Origin: Microthyrium microscopicum
Taxonomy: Eukaryota > Ascomycota > Dothideomycetes > Microthyriales > Microthyriaceae
Reading direction: 5' to 3'
DNA length: 64,000 nt
Assembly (NCBI GenBank): GCA_010405405.1
Contig: MU004236.1
Location: 998,070-1,062,069 of the forward strand
The position numbers were made by a program, and so were the translations under genes. Below the pieces are notes generated by a model that had not been told where the DNA came from, made no database searches, and saw only the letters and a program-made list of their open reading frames with translations. Positions 1 to 12,700 of the stretch are shown piece by piece (the first letter of the stretch is position 1; each line of letters begins with the position of its first letter).

Positions 1-3000
1 TTATTAGCTAGTTATTAAATATAGGTTAATTAGAATTATTTTTAGAAGTCTAATAGCTATCTTATTCTTATTATTAATTATCCTATACTCCCTAATTTTA
101 ATTAGGCTATTATTTAGTTTCTTATAAGTTAAATATACTACTACTAACGTCTATTTTAAGATAAGAGAGTAATATATCTAAAGATATATTAGTAGATTAG
201 TTATTAATTATAGTAAGCACTATAATATTAAATTTAATAGTTTTATTAATTATAATATCTTATACTTTAATAATATAGTTATTTAAAGGAATCTAGACCC
301 TAAAGATATTACTTCTAATATAACCTATTAGCTAGCCTTTAATTAAGCAAGATTAAAGCTTCTTAAGCTTTAGAATATTAGGATTATAAATATAGGCTTT
401 TAAGCTAATAATTTAGACTAATAAAAGATCTAGTACTTATTTAAATACTATCTTAAAGAATATTTTCTAGTTTAGCTACTTCTTTAGGATCTTATTAAGT
501 AGATAAACTACTAAATAAGTAAGTTTAAGCTATAATATATCTAGAAGGCTACTATATTATTTTAGTGCCCTTATAATAGATATTAGGATTTATCTTAATA
601 CTTCTATAGGACTATTTTATAAAGTAGTATAGAGTATAGATAGTTCTTTAATAATACTATTTAGCTAAATCTTATTATTCTACTTCTTACCTATTATAGC
701 TTTATAATCTTTATAGATTTAAAGGACCTTATATTTAATATTACTTACTTTATAACCTATATTCTTAATAATAGTAAGTATATAGTATAGGAATTAAATA
801 TAGTTCTCTTATATCTTCTAAGAAAGTATTTCTAGTAAATAGAACTTTATAATAGTATAGTAAGTATAAATAATCTAGTAATTATTATTATAGCCTTTCT
901 TAACCTAAATTAGATTAATATAAAGCTTCTTAAAAAGCTTTAAGCCTAAATCTATTAATTAATAAGAGATCTATTTCTTCTACTTTATTTTAATATAGAT
1001 TTTATAGAAATAGTTATTATCTTTAGTATCTTTAAAAGAGATAACGTTTAAAGTAATTTTTATGCCTTTAGTAGTATATTCTATATAAGATACTATAGCT
1101 TTACTAATATAACCTATCTATTAGTACTATTTAGATATAGAAGCTATAGAAATATAAAGAAGTAATAATATTATAAAAAAAGTATAGTAAGAATTATTTT
1201 TAAAGAGAAAGTAAATATTAGAGGAAATAATCTTAGCTAAAAGCTTTCCTATTTTAATATGCCTAATTTAGCCTATTTTATTATTTTAGTAATATCCTAT
1301 AACTTTTATTCTATAATAGGAAGCTAGATTCTTATAGAAGCTAAGTATATAAGTAATATTATAAAGAGTAACTATCTAGTATTCTTTAAGGCCTAAAATA
1401 GTAATATCTATATTACTATATTCTATAATCTATAAAGAGACCCTACTATAGATTAAAGAACTAAGAATACTTTTATATATCTTAAAGTAGAATCTATTAT
1501 TATAAATATATATATCTACTTTAAAATTTAAAATAAACCTTCTATTAGAAGATATCTTAACTATTATAAATATTATAACTCTTATAACTACTATTCTAAT
1601 ACTTATATATTTAATTAGTTTAGGTAATTAGTTATTATTACTACGCTCTTATTCTTACTCTTTTTAGAAAATATAATTAACTTTAGCTTTAAGCGTAAAA
1701 TTCTTAAGGCTCTTCTTAACTTTAGCTTTTACTTTAAGGTTAAGATACTATCTATTTAGATATTTATTAAGTTAAAGATAAAAGTAATTATTATAGAGTT
1801 CTATCTTATTATAAAAGTAAGGAAGAGTTATCTTTCTATTCTTTTAAGAACTTTATAATTTAGATATTAAAGAAAGTTAATAAGTATTTATAGTTAAGAA
1901 AGTCTTCTTAGGTTAAGATATCTTTTTTTAAGTCTTTCTATTAAGGATAGTAGTAAAAGTAATATTAAATTATAATACTAATATAGTTTTCTTACTATAA
2001 ATAGTCTAATACTTCTTAATATACTCTAAAAGAGTAAGTTATTTACTTTCTATATAATAATAAGTAAACTATATTTAGATACTAAGGTAAGAAGCTTAAG
2101 TAGCGTCTATAAAGATATCTATAAGCTATCTCTTAGAGATTTTATTTTTATTATAAAGAGAACTTTCTTTTTAAAAGAATATCTAGTAAATTAACTAAAG
2201 TTATAGTTCTTATTATTTATACTCCTTCCTTAAAATATTAAATTCTTTATTTAGTTTTAAGATTATACTAGTTTAGAAAGAATAAATACCTTTCTAAAAT
2301 ACTTAAAGTATATCTTAAGCTTTAAAGATATTAATAACGTAGTTCTAAAGACTTTTAGATACTATTTTATTTAGGAAGTTATTAATCTTAACTATAGCGT
2401 TTTTAGTATTTTAGTACTTTTAGTAGTCTAAATTATATATTTATAATAAAATATTATATTCTTAAATAGAAATTAACTCTACTATTTAAGTAAGTTAATC
2501 TTTACTATTCTTTATAGATATTTAAGAAATAGTAAGTTCTACTAAGTATATTTTAAATAAGTATACTAATTCTTTTAGAGAAGAACTAGTTTCTTCTAAA
2601 TTAATATAATTCTATATATTTAAAGTATATATCTACTACTTTATAAAGTTAATCTAAGTATATTAGTTATTACTATTCTTTAATATAATTATTATAAAGA
2701 GATCTTTAATAATTACTATTTTAAATAATCTTTCTATAAAGTCTATATAGTATACTTAGGAATAATACTTAGCTTTCTATAAAGACTAATATCTCTAATA
2801 CTACTTTAATTAAAAGATAGAAATACTACTACTATATTAAGTTACTATAGCTTATTTCTTTAGCTTAATACGCTATTTTAGAGATATCTTTAATTTAAAG
2901 AAACTATCTTAGTATATAAAAGAAAAAGAAAAAGAGGTAAAGAAGAAAAGAAAAAAAATATTTTATATTTTTAGGAATTAAAGAATTACTTATTTAGGCA

Positions 3001-4821
3001 ATTTATATTAAGTCTATTTAAAGAAAGTATATATAAGCTTATAATAAATACTTTTAGTAAGTTATTACTCTATTTAAGAAATACTACTTTAGTATCTTTA
3101 TACTTCTATTTAGGAAATACTACCTTAGTATAGAGAAAAAAAAAGAAAAAGAGGAAGATAAGTAAAAAAAGAAAGATATTTATATTCTTTAAGTCTTTAA
3201 GATTTTCTTTTTAAGTAGTTTAGGCCTAGCGTTATATCTCTCTATTTAAGAATAGAATATAAAATAATTAGATACTTATATATTTTTACTAAATACTTCT
3301 TCTACTTTACTTAAGAATAGAATATAGAATAATTAAATATTTATATATCTTTACTAAATATACTTTCTAATTATAATGTATTAAGCTTAAACTAAAGTAC
3401 TAAGGTTAAGTTAATAATAATAGAATTATTAATAATATTTTATAAAAATTTAGGATATACTTAAAAGTAGTATAAGTTTTAGTACTATTATAGTTAAAAT
3501 AATAAAGAAGTTAAGTTCTTAAAGTTAAAGAATAATAGTAGTAATTTATATAATACTAATAGTAAGTTTTTCTAAGAGACCTACTTAGTAGCTTAAGTTT
3601 ATAAGAAAGAAAGTAATAAGTATAGTAATATAGTTATTATTAAGGAGTTAAAAGGTATTATTTAGTACTATTAATACTAAAGCTATTAGTATACTAAGGT
3701 AGTAAAGAAGTTAAGTCTTTAAAGGTAAGAACTACTAATAATTAAGTTTTTAAAGTTAAGAAAGTAATAATAATAAAAGAACTATTAAAAACTAAAGGAC
3801 TAAATAGTAACTAAAAGTAGTAAGAAGTATTACTTATACTTTACTTTTATAAATATTAAGATTATTAGTATATTTTAGTATTATTAATATTAAAGCTATT
3901 AATATACTAAGAGTTTAAAAAAGTAATAGCTTTTAAGGACTATTAAAGATAAGAAGATACTAAGATCTTAATAGTAAAAGTTATATAAATACTAAATATA
4001 GTAAAAAAAGTACTAATAAAGGCATAAAGCTTAAAGTATATAATAAAAAAAAGAAGAAGAAGAAAAAGAGAAAAAAAAATAGAAAGATATTTATACTCTT
4101 AAGGTTTATAAGATTACCTTTTTAGATAATTTCTTAATTTAATCTACTAATTCCTTACTCTTTTTTACTATTAAATAACATAGTAAAGTTCTTTTATTAC
4201 TTCTTAATAATTTAAATAGATATTATAAATAATAAAGTAATAAAAAGAAGTATAAGTTACTATAAAAGAGAATAAGTAAAGTAAAATACTTTTTAATTCT
4301 ACTTTAAAAAAGTAGTAGCTCTAAATAGTAGTTTTAGCTTTAGTAATAATTATAACTTTAAAAGTAATGTTATAAGTTAATTTATAACCTAAACGTTAGG
4401 TTTTAATATTAAAACTAATATATAGTAATAGCTAGAATTTAGGAGATTATAATAATATAGTTTATAAAAAATTTATGTATAGAATAATAAAATAATAAAG
4501 ATATATTAGAATACTAAGCTTATAACTAATAAAATATAGTCTATATAGCTTAAGGAATATAGAATTAGTAAAGAGAATATTAAAGAATCTAATTAACTAA
4601 CTACTATAATAACTATAGTATTTATACCTTATTAAAGATATAAAACGTATCTTCTTAGAGCCTAGAATTTAGGCTATAATAGAGGTAAAAGTAATATATA
4701 AAAAGGAGTAGAAAAAGTAAAAAGATATAATAGCTAATAGAGGCTAAATTTTAGTATTTTCGCTTCCTAATCCTAGATTAGGACTAGCGCGGATCTAGGG
4801 TTTGGAACGAACCTTCTGTCA
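1..4821 (-). mobile_element. Ty1/Copia LTR retrotransposon copy A, truncated by window edge, RIP fossil
   Basis: A minus-oriented copy of the same family as the element at 20510-27856. Its 5' LTR occupies 4527-4821 and reads inward to the left. Window base 1 corresponds to about base 25365 of the other copy, so the LTR, leader, gag/protease and integrase portions are inside the window, while reverse transcriptase, RNase H and the second LTR lie to the left of it. The body is extremely TA-rich with very few CG dinucleotides, and C-to-T/G-to-A transitions separate it from the other copy, which is the pattern of RIP. All reading frames are broken many times; this is a fossil. Only the outer roughly 75 bases of the LTR keep normal base composition. 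LTR divergence cannot date the insertion because RIP inflates it. Confidence 0.88.
4527..4821 (-). repeat. 5' LTR of Copia copy A
   Basis: 295 bases, the same length as both LTRs of the copy at 20510-27856. Its outer edge on the minus strand begins TGACAG and contains the near-palindrome CCTAATCTAGGATTAGG-type motif seen in the other copy. The inner edge abuts a primer-binding-site-like sequence at about 4510-4526. Confidence 0.85.
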
Positions 4822-4855
4822 AGTCTTTAGTAGGTCTTTAGCAAAAGAGGGCCAA

Positions 4856-5190
4856 AAATCTAGGAAGACAAATAACATAATTACTCTACTATAAGAAGCC
4901 GTAAATAAGTATTTCAAAAGCTAAAAGATATTTTCCATAGACCCCATAAATTCTCCTTCTCTTGGAATTTTATTATCTTAAGAAACCGTTGAGTAACGAG
5001 TATTTAAAGAAGGTCACTTTTGGCTAAAGTGACCTTTTTGATTTGCTTACTGCTTAACGGTTTCTTAAGATAATAAAATTCTGAGAGAAGGAGGATCTAT
5101 GGGGTCCATAGAAGATATCTTTTGGTTTTTAAAACACTTATTTACGGCTTCTTATGGTAGAGTAATTATGTTATTTGTCTTCCCGGATTT
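4856..5190. repeat. 335-base foldback (inverted-repeat) element with nested hairpin
   Basis: Two 135-base arms, 4856-4990 and 5056-5190, are reverse complements of each other with roughly 15 differences, which appear to be all transitions and no indels. The 65-base spacer holds a second, perfect hairpin: an 11-base stem (5010-5020 and 5026-5036) around a 5-base loop. No protein is encoded and no target-site duplication is evident at the arm ends. This could be a MITE-like foldback transposon or a hairpin-RNA locus. It sits only 34 bases from the Copia LTR edge, and the transitions between arms resemble RIP, which would be expected to act on a duplicated sequence. Confidence 0.8.
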
Positions 5191-5518
5191 GGTTGCTATA
5201 CACTTGAAATTGTGATTTCGCAATATTTTTTTGTGCCAAGACTCCTGCAGGCGTCTCAAAGAACTCGATAACGAGAATATCGTATGACTGAGTTTGTACT
5301 TCCTTGTTGCTTGCTTCCTGATGATCTTGGCTTTTTCATTCCCCTTCAAACAACAAACTCCTCGACTCATTGATACGCCCGATCAAAGGGCAATTGTTTT
5401 TAGATTACAAGCTACCTCCCGTGCATCCCTCTGATACTTACGAAACCACTATTTAATTCCCCCGCCCACCTCGCATGCCTCCCCACTTCGCCCTGCCATC
5501 GATTTCCAACGTGCCAGC

Positions 5519-7296
5519 ATGCGGCAAACTCAGATATTCGGCGGCTCGTCCCATCCCGTGCTCGTAGAATCCATATGCGACTGGCTTGGCCAGAAGCCTG
5601 GCGAGGTAGATCTTGGAAAGTTCAGCAATGGCGAGACAAGCGTCCAAATTCGTATGTGCGCCTTCTTCTCAAGCTAGTGCGGGAGGGAAGACTGGTTCGG
5701 GCTGAACATAATGCTGATTGCTGCAGGGGCCTCGATTCGAAATCAAGATGTATTCATTGTTCAAAGTGGCAGCACCAAGATGAACGACAGTGTCATAGAA
5801 TTGCTCATCATGTGCTCAGCTTGCAAAGGAGGGTCAGCCAAATCAATCACAGCCGTCATGCCATATTTCCCATATAACCGACAGTCTAAGAAAAAGTCGC
5901 ATCGAGGGGCGATCACGGCTCGAATGATTGCAAACCTGCTTGCTATTGCCGGCGTTGACCATGTCATTACGCTAGATCTACACGCCAACCAAATGCAGGG
6001 ATTTTTCAAATGCCCGGTCGACAATCTCGTTGCAGAACCTTTGCTCGCGCGCTGGATCAGACACAATATTAAGGGTTGGGAAAATGGCGTGGTTGTGAGC
6101 AAAAATCCGGGTGGCACTAAACGCGTCACATCTCTAGCAGACGCGCTAAAGCTGAATTTTGGCATCGTTACAACCGACAGGAGGCAAATGAACCAACCAC
6201 ATCAATCGATGGACTTCTCTCTTGAGACCGATACACCATACTACTTCGATGATGAGTATGAGGCAGACGTTGACAACGAAGTCGAACAGGAGGATACAAA
6301 GACAGCTGATGCAACTCAATCCGAGAAATTGGGTCAGCAACCAGAAGGCGTGGGCAGTGAGCCGACTACTCCATCTCGTCCTTCGGTCAATCGAAAACGG
6401 ACTATCTCCAATTCTGCGAGACGAAGAAATCAGGGTACAGGGTCTGGAATCCCCTCGAGCCCTCTGTCGAGATCAGCTCTACCTGGAAATTCACCGGAAG
6501 ATTCTCCATCATTGGATGCCTTGGTCAAGTCTCAAACTGAGCCAGCAATTCCTCCCAGTCTAGAACAGGATTTGACTGAGGAATTCACGGATGAGGTCAG
6601 TAACCCCTGCTCGCGAGACATCACTACTGACACCTTTTCTAGCGAGCCCGAGATGTTACCGTCGGGCGATTAAGACATGGTCATATTGTACCTGAGGACT
6701 ACCCATCACCAGCATTCTCAGCCGTCTCAGGGTCAAATCATGGTCTTGGCAGACAGCGTGGCCCACAATCCGAAAATGGAGATACAGATCGGTATGACCC
6801 TATGACTGCTTCCTTCATGTCTACGGTATCAAGTATTCGACATGATCTTGCTGCGGACAATGCTCTTGGTGGTTCCGTAGATGCAGCAGCTTCATCAGAA
6901 GAGGAAGAAGAAGATCTTCGAAATCCAGACTTGGAGACGACGGTGACTTTGGTTGGCAACGTCCGCGATCGGCCTGTTTTCATTGTAGACGACATCATTG
7001 ACAAAGCCGGCAGCTGGATCGCAGCTGCAGAAACCGTCGTCAAGCGTGGTGGAGCCACCAAGGTCTATTGTGTGGCTACCCATGGTCTCTTTGGCGAAGA
7101 CTGCCTTCAGGAAATTGAAGAAAGTGAATGCATTGACTTGGTGATAGTCACAAACAGCTTTCCCATTGAGGCGCAAGTCAAAGCGCGCATGAAGAAATTG
7201 GTTCAATTGGATATCGCACCACTACTTAGTGAAGCGATCCGAAGAAACCATTATGGAGAGAACCTCAGTCAGCTTTATATGCATCTGCCTGATTAG
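5519..7296 (+). CDS. prs1: Ribose-phosphate pyrophosphokinase (PRPP synthetase), Prs1-like with large insertion
   Basis: Transfers pyrophosphate from ATP to ribose 5-phosphate to make PRPP for purine, pyrimidine, His and Trp synthesis in the cytosol. Three exons: 5519-5651, 5727-6595, 6643-7296, with introns of 75 and 47 bases, giving 551 residues. The start gives MRQTQIFGGSSHP, matching the conserved Prs1 N terminus. Family blocks seen: KFSNGETSVQI, IVQSG, HRGAITARM, LDLHANQMQGFF, KNPGGTKRVTSLADAL, then at about residues 197-436 an acidic, Ser/Pro-rich insertion interrupted by a conserved-looking RARDVTVGRLRHGHIV block, and finally the PRPP-binding loop VFIVDDIIDKAGSW near residue 450. Yeast Prs1 (427 residues) has an insertion at the same place, shorter here by family memory. 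Identity as Prs1 rather than Prs5 is inferred from the N-terminal wording. No operon-like neighbours; the foldback repeat ends about 330 bases upstream. Confidence 0.93.
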
Positions 7297-9297
7297 AGCA
7301 TTTGGTGAGAACAAGGATTGGGATTGTCGCACTGACTATTATTTCGGGTTTCGAGGAGTTGCCATTAAGCATAGCATAGCATGGAGTTATCACAAAGAGA
7401 GGGTTTACTGGATCATGAAATGCACTACGTCAGATTTACCTTTCTGTCTGATTAGTTTTATGTCTCTTGATTCCAGGATCTAGTTTCGATACCCGGTGTC
7501 TTCGCACTATCAACGTGCAGATTCTTATTCGTAAGGATTTGCCTGCTGCTCTCCTTACTTCATAGGGGATGCACTGTACGTATCTCGTTCTGAGATATTG
7601 CGTTGGAAGATCAAACCTCGAGGACAGAAGGCATGTCTACCAATACCACTTAAGGTGTGGAAGTTGTGCAAGAGAACGTCTCGAACAAATTTGTTCATTG
7701 TGCATAATCGCTGTTATTTCCATATTTGACCGGTGCCTTTTGAGTGTTGCCGGTTTGAAGGCCCATAGTATTTGCAATGTCCAGCTTGATACGTTCTGAA
7801 ACCCGTCCACTAGGAACTGAAGCGGCCATAATTTGCCAATTATGCGGTGTGAGTTGAAGAAATGTTTTCCTTGGGCTATGTACCGTAGCGGAAACCAGCT
7901 TCTTTGTACCCACCTTTTCTATCGCTACATGCACGAAATTCTGACCCTTCTTGCCTTATGTGTACCGTAGATTCCAATTGGGTGTGCTGGATGCGTCTTC
8001 CTTACATCCGCTATTAGGCCTGCAGGACAGTTGCAGAATCGGCCGACCTTCCGCGAAACCGTCGTGGTTAACGGGTTGTCTTTGCATTCAGATAAAGCAG
8101 TCTAAACTAGCTTTGCATCGCCCTCGCAGTAATGCAGACGCGTTTCTTGAAGATGGAGCGCGCATCTGATTATTCTACGCTATTTGCACCATGCGATAGA
8201 CGAGCCAATGGATACCCGGTGTTTTTTGGTCGGGGATTTAACTTTACTACTTTTGATCGACGCTATCGGTAGGGATATTTTACAAGGTCTGAAATTTTAA
8301 TCGGTTGACAGGTCGACGTCGTACATCTTCACGCTCTGTTCTGGTGACACCCGAGACAGACGGAAGGACTGACATGGAACAGTTGATAGGTTTTGGTAAA
8401 AGTTTGCATCACATCCTTGCTTCGACAGGCGATTTTTCTAGATGTCCAAGTTTCCATATGGGTCGGATTGGTAACACAAGGCAGATCTGAGAATTTTGTT
8501 GTAGGACAGGTAATCATTGATTCGAATAGTAGAAAACATTTCAGATTCTCGACACGTCAAATGGCACATCAGACTTCAAATGCAAAGGTCATATCTTCTA
8601 TTCAGACAATCCCGTACGCTATCTTGAAAGTATAGGAAAGGAATAAATACAAATATACCACACCACAAAGAGTGACCAACGCCAAACAACCCATTGGATA
8701 TCGTGTTCTTGCGAACTGGAGCAAAGTCTATGAAGCCCACTGAAAGAGCTGAGCAGATTTATCCTCCTTCCCGAAAACGCCATGATCTCGCCAAAGACTC
8801 GAACAGACCCAGGAACTTTTTGTGCAGAGGTTGGGGCCAAATGTATACACAACGCCGCTAAAATGATGTTGCAGTAAAGAAAAGGGACTTCAATTGTCGA
8901 ATGTAGATATGTGCAGAATGGACAGGTTTTTCTCGGTTGCTTTGGTCAAGTAGAAAGGGATACAACAGCCTGAAATATGTTGTTGGGGCGCAAAGAATTC
9001 CAAAAGGGGCAGCGCCATGGTCGGGGGTCCTGTCAACCTTGAAAGTTGAGATGTCGTTGACTGGAAGAGGCATGTCGAGCCAATCAAGGTCCCGTCAAGG
9101 TTACACGACTGCCTAGATGGTCGAATAATTGTTGTCTTCAAATAGTCGATAATCCACAAGGTCTTGATGGAGGTGTAGCGATCACCAAGTCATGATTACC
9201 AGCGGTGTGTTGGTCTTGGTCTGCTGTTGAATTGCGAAGTCATGGCCTCTCTGCATGATGGATCTCGCTGCTTTATTTGAAAAATTGATCGTCGTAT
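7297..9297. other. Gene-poor interval downstream of prs1
   Basis: Base composition is normal, not RIP-like. Only short open frames are present, none with recognisable motifs or convincing splice structure on either strand. The first part is presumably the 3' UTR of prs1. I see no tRNA, repeat array or element end here. Confidence 0.5.
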
Positions 9298-9468
9298 CTA
9301 GTTCTTTTGAGAACATGGTCGGCAAGCCTTGATTTTGCAGTGCTCGCACTCGAAGATGTACCAGAAAGCACCTGCATGACAGAAGTTGCAGTGCCAGAGA
9401 AGGAGAGCGGTTTCCGACTTGAGCATAACGAATGAATGGTCGCATGTACTAGCTCCAGGAACGGCCAT
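9298..9468 (-). CDS. Small Cys-rich protein, probable zinc-binding, 56 residues
   Basis: The open frame runs further upstream but contains no ATG before the one at 9468, so the protein is 56 residues: MAVPGAST...CSQKN. It contains a compact CxxC...CxxC...CxxC pattern (WHCNFC, ECEHC, ACRPC) with Trp and Phe/Tyr residues between, a layout that suggests metal binding. I recall similar short Leotiomycete/Pezizomycete hypothetical proteins with a W-C-x2-C ... I/F-E-C-x2-C ... C-R-P-C layout, but cannot verify this here. No signal peptide or membrane segment is visible. A TATA-like sequence lies about 235 bases upstream on the same strand (near 9700-9709). It is the only credible gene in 7 kb. It could still be a chance frame or the last exon of something longer. 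Confidence 0.5.
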   Translation of the reverse strand: MAVPGASTCDHSFVMLKSETALLLWHCNFCHAGAFWYIFECEHCKIKACRPCSQKN

Positions 9469-9699
9469 GGTGACAGACTGCTGTTGGATGTAGATTTGGC
9501 GCGGAAACTTGGCGATTAACTGGTAGGTAGAAGATGGGAATGACTGAATGTTGCAAAATGCAAGCACTGTGATAAGGGATCCAACTGGCAGTTGCGGGCC
9601 AGAAGTGGGTTTTGTAGGCCGGTGAGAATGGGATGGGCGAAGGAAGGGGCTTGAGATGAGGTCGAGTAAAACTGCCGTCACCAAACGAATGACCGATTG

Positions 9700-9709
9700 G
9701 ATATATTTA
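9700..9709 (-). promoter_or_regulatory. TATA-like element upstream of the Cys-rich ORF
   Basis: On the minus strand the sequence reads TTAAATATAT. It lies about 235 bases before the ATG at 9468, leaving room for a transcription start and a 5' UTR of roughly 200 bases. Position and composition are the only evidence. Confidence 0.3.
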
Positions 9710-12700
9710 AGAAATCTTTTAGAAGCGTTGGAAAAGCCTAAATAGCCACTAGTAAAGTTGCCGGCCAATGTGCTTTCGCCGCTTCGACGGGACAACAGCC
9801 TTTGGTTTTATACAGCTCTGAAGCACGCATGGGCTCACCGACAATGTCTACCAAAAGAAGACACTCTACTACTTTTTTGATGTTGTTGTCTGCGCCAATG
9901 TCCCAAAAATCCAAAGCCATCTTGCCTTGCTAGACATTGCGACCACGAGCTCCCGACGGTTGACCTGGCCGATGAGCTGTTGATCCGTCCAAAAGAGATG
10001 CAAGGCACAGCTGTGTCCTACGCCCCAGCTACCTCTTGTGTTTATGGATTAGGAATGGCTCTGAATGGAGACCACTTCAATGGCCTTCCGGCCCGATGCG
10101 GACTGCCTGGACTGTGGCCCCAAAACATGGCTGAAGGCACGGATTCCTTCTCGATCTAATTTGGCTACTGAAAGGTACCTTGAGCTGTCAGATGCGTCAA
10201 TGAGATACTCGATTCATCCTCTCCAGCACCTATGCATTCACTCATGATTCTTTAGCATCACTTGAGCAAGCTGAACCCTGTGCACTTTTGAGAAAGCGGA
10301 ATTCGGATGATAAGAGCGGTCATACAAAGCCGTGTTCTTCCTCTAGAGCCGTACAGTTGAGTGCTGGCCATGATGCAGTGCAAGCTTGTCTCAGTTGCTA
10401 CATTACTTTGCGATTGAACTAGCATCTCAATTTCTCAACGTCTTTTGGGTCGGCACCTTTCGCTTTTCAGCCTTGTTGTATTAATTGCTTCTGCGCCTTC
10501 TAAGCAGGCAAGGCAGGCAGTAGGAGACACTAGCCGATGAGAGAAGCAATTCTTGAATCTGCAGATGGGGCTAGTTATGGCTGCTGCTCCATCTGACTTT
10601 CTTTGGCAAATCTGGGTCAAAAACGTCCAAAAACGCGCTGGGAGGCCACCGCCACAAGACCAATCGGAAGATCTCTTTGAGATGCGACGGGCTCTCGTTT
10701 CCAAGACCATGGTTGGCGATTGTGCGCTAAGCCGGGAACCCAAGTAATCGAGAAAAACCTCCTGATCCTGGTAATCATTCCAAGCCAAGTCCACCGTCTA
10801 TTCTATCCTGTCCAAAGGGAGCAGAGGACGCTCAATTCAGCCAGATTTTCGATTCTTTCCCCCATTTCATTGGCCCGAAGACTGCCTGTTTTGAGAAATA
10901 TGCCGCCATCTTTTGCTTCCAGAAGCACGCTTGCCAGGCTTCCGGCCCAACGATTCTCTAGGGACTCTGGAAGCTCCTTGTCACCAATGACGCTTCAAAT
11001 GGAAAAGTAACCTTAGAACTATCGAAACAGGCACAAGAACCGTGTAAATTATCAATCTGGCCCACTCACCCACTGATGAACAAAATGTTCTGATTACGAC
11101 GGGGAATATTTGCTTCGTTCCGCCGATGTCAGATTGGCTGTGAAGCAGATTGAAGGTGAGACTCGTATCTTACTCTTGCCGAACCACGCCGAACGAGATA
11201 TCAAATTCCCCGTAAGGCTTGCTCTCTTGAAAACTGTTGCTTTGTGGCGAAGCTTAGTGGCGTCACGGAGTATCGCCGCTCATATTCCTTCTATGATTTC
11301 ATAGATTCCAGTCATGAACCGTCATTGATAAAGACTTTTGTACCATGCAATGGCTTCCATCACTGCGTTTACCACGATGATTGCTACATCATACCGAAAG
11401 CTGACAGAAGAGGCTGAAGGTCTTATTGTAGAATTGATTATTATTATCACTCTCAACAGTACAGGACATTTTGGCGAAGCCATGGAAAGGTTGTGTCAAC
11501 CACAAAACGGTTTTGTGTAAGCTAAGGACAGGGGAAGGGTGTCGCCGATCCCAAACCAGGTCTTCGTGCGGACGCCACGACCAATTTAATGGTAAATGGC
11601 AGATTGACGTATCACATTTCGAAAAACGAATGGCATCAATTTCGACTTGCTGTTGAGGCCGCGATTTGTTATTTTCGGCTCAAATTATTGACAGATTCGT
11701 GTTATAAATTTACGGAGAGTGAGAAAGAGAAGCTACCTGCCCCTACCGACTCTCCTATATTTATATGGTCTAGGAAGCCATGTTTCTCAACCCTGGAGGT
11801 TCCTGATCTAAACTTGCGCTTAGGCTGAAGACCCGGTCGGATGAGGCTTTGTTGTTCCCCTGATGACAGTCTCAGAATTGACAATCATAAATTTACTGAA
11901 AGGCCAGATATTGATGCTCACGCCTATCATTTGAAAGAGAACCTTTTCAGCTGTTTTGACCTAATAAACATCCTGTCGCCGAGGTCTCATTGTTGGAGTG
12001 ACGTTAATACTAAGTGCTAGACCAAACGTTCACAGTACTTTAGCGAATGGCGCTTGATTTGACCTGCAGAGCGATTTGGTCACCTGTCGAGGTGGCCTAA
12101 ATCCTGCTAATGATCGCCGAAGTCAAATGCGTCTTCTCTCTTTGCGAAACACCATCCTTCTCGTTTTTGCAATCGTCCTCTTTGGAAGGTAGACCGAAGA
12201 GCCAGGCTGAACCAATGGATTTGCGACATCTACGAAAAGTGCTCAAATGGTAAAAAGAGCTAGGATCACAGACCAGTTGGAAGGCAATTGAATGGCGATG
12301 TCAAGACGCAAGACCTGCAGAAAAAACAGAAATGGGACATTCTTGCGATGGAGGGTACTCTAGAGTAGAGCTCATAGCTCACGTTCCCTCATCTGTTCTC
12401 TTCCCTCTCTCCTCTTCTCTATCTCAACAGGAAGCTTGCTCTACAATTTTACGTATGGTGGGCGGGACAGTCGCCTTTCATGCACGCCGCTCCATCAGGC
12501 AAAGTTATCTCGTGGAACAACGGCCATCCCGATCCTTGGAGGCGCGCGTTTACCAAACGGCTCTCTGATTACATCGCATGCGGTTGGAAATAGTGTGGCT
12601 AGTGGTTGCCATCCAGTTAACCCAAATTGACGACTTGCAGGCTGGAAAATCAGTATTACTGGCCTTAAAACTGATAGAAAAGACCTTTGACCTGCACTAC

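Noticed and set aside
1-4745. Mitochondrial DNA insertion, given the extreme AT content
   Set aside because: The sequence mirrors the Copia copy at 20510-27856 including its LTR and leader, so it is RIPed transposon DNA.
5010-5036. Bacterial-type intrinsic terminator (hairpin plus T run)
   Set aside because: The genome is fungal; the hairpin is the centre of the foldback element.
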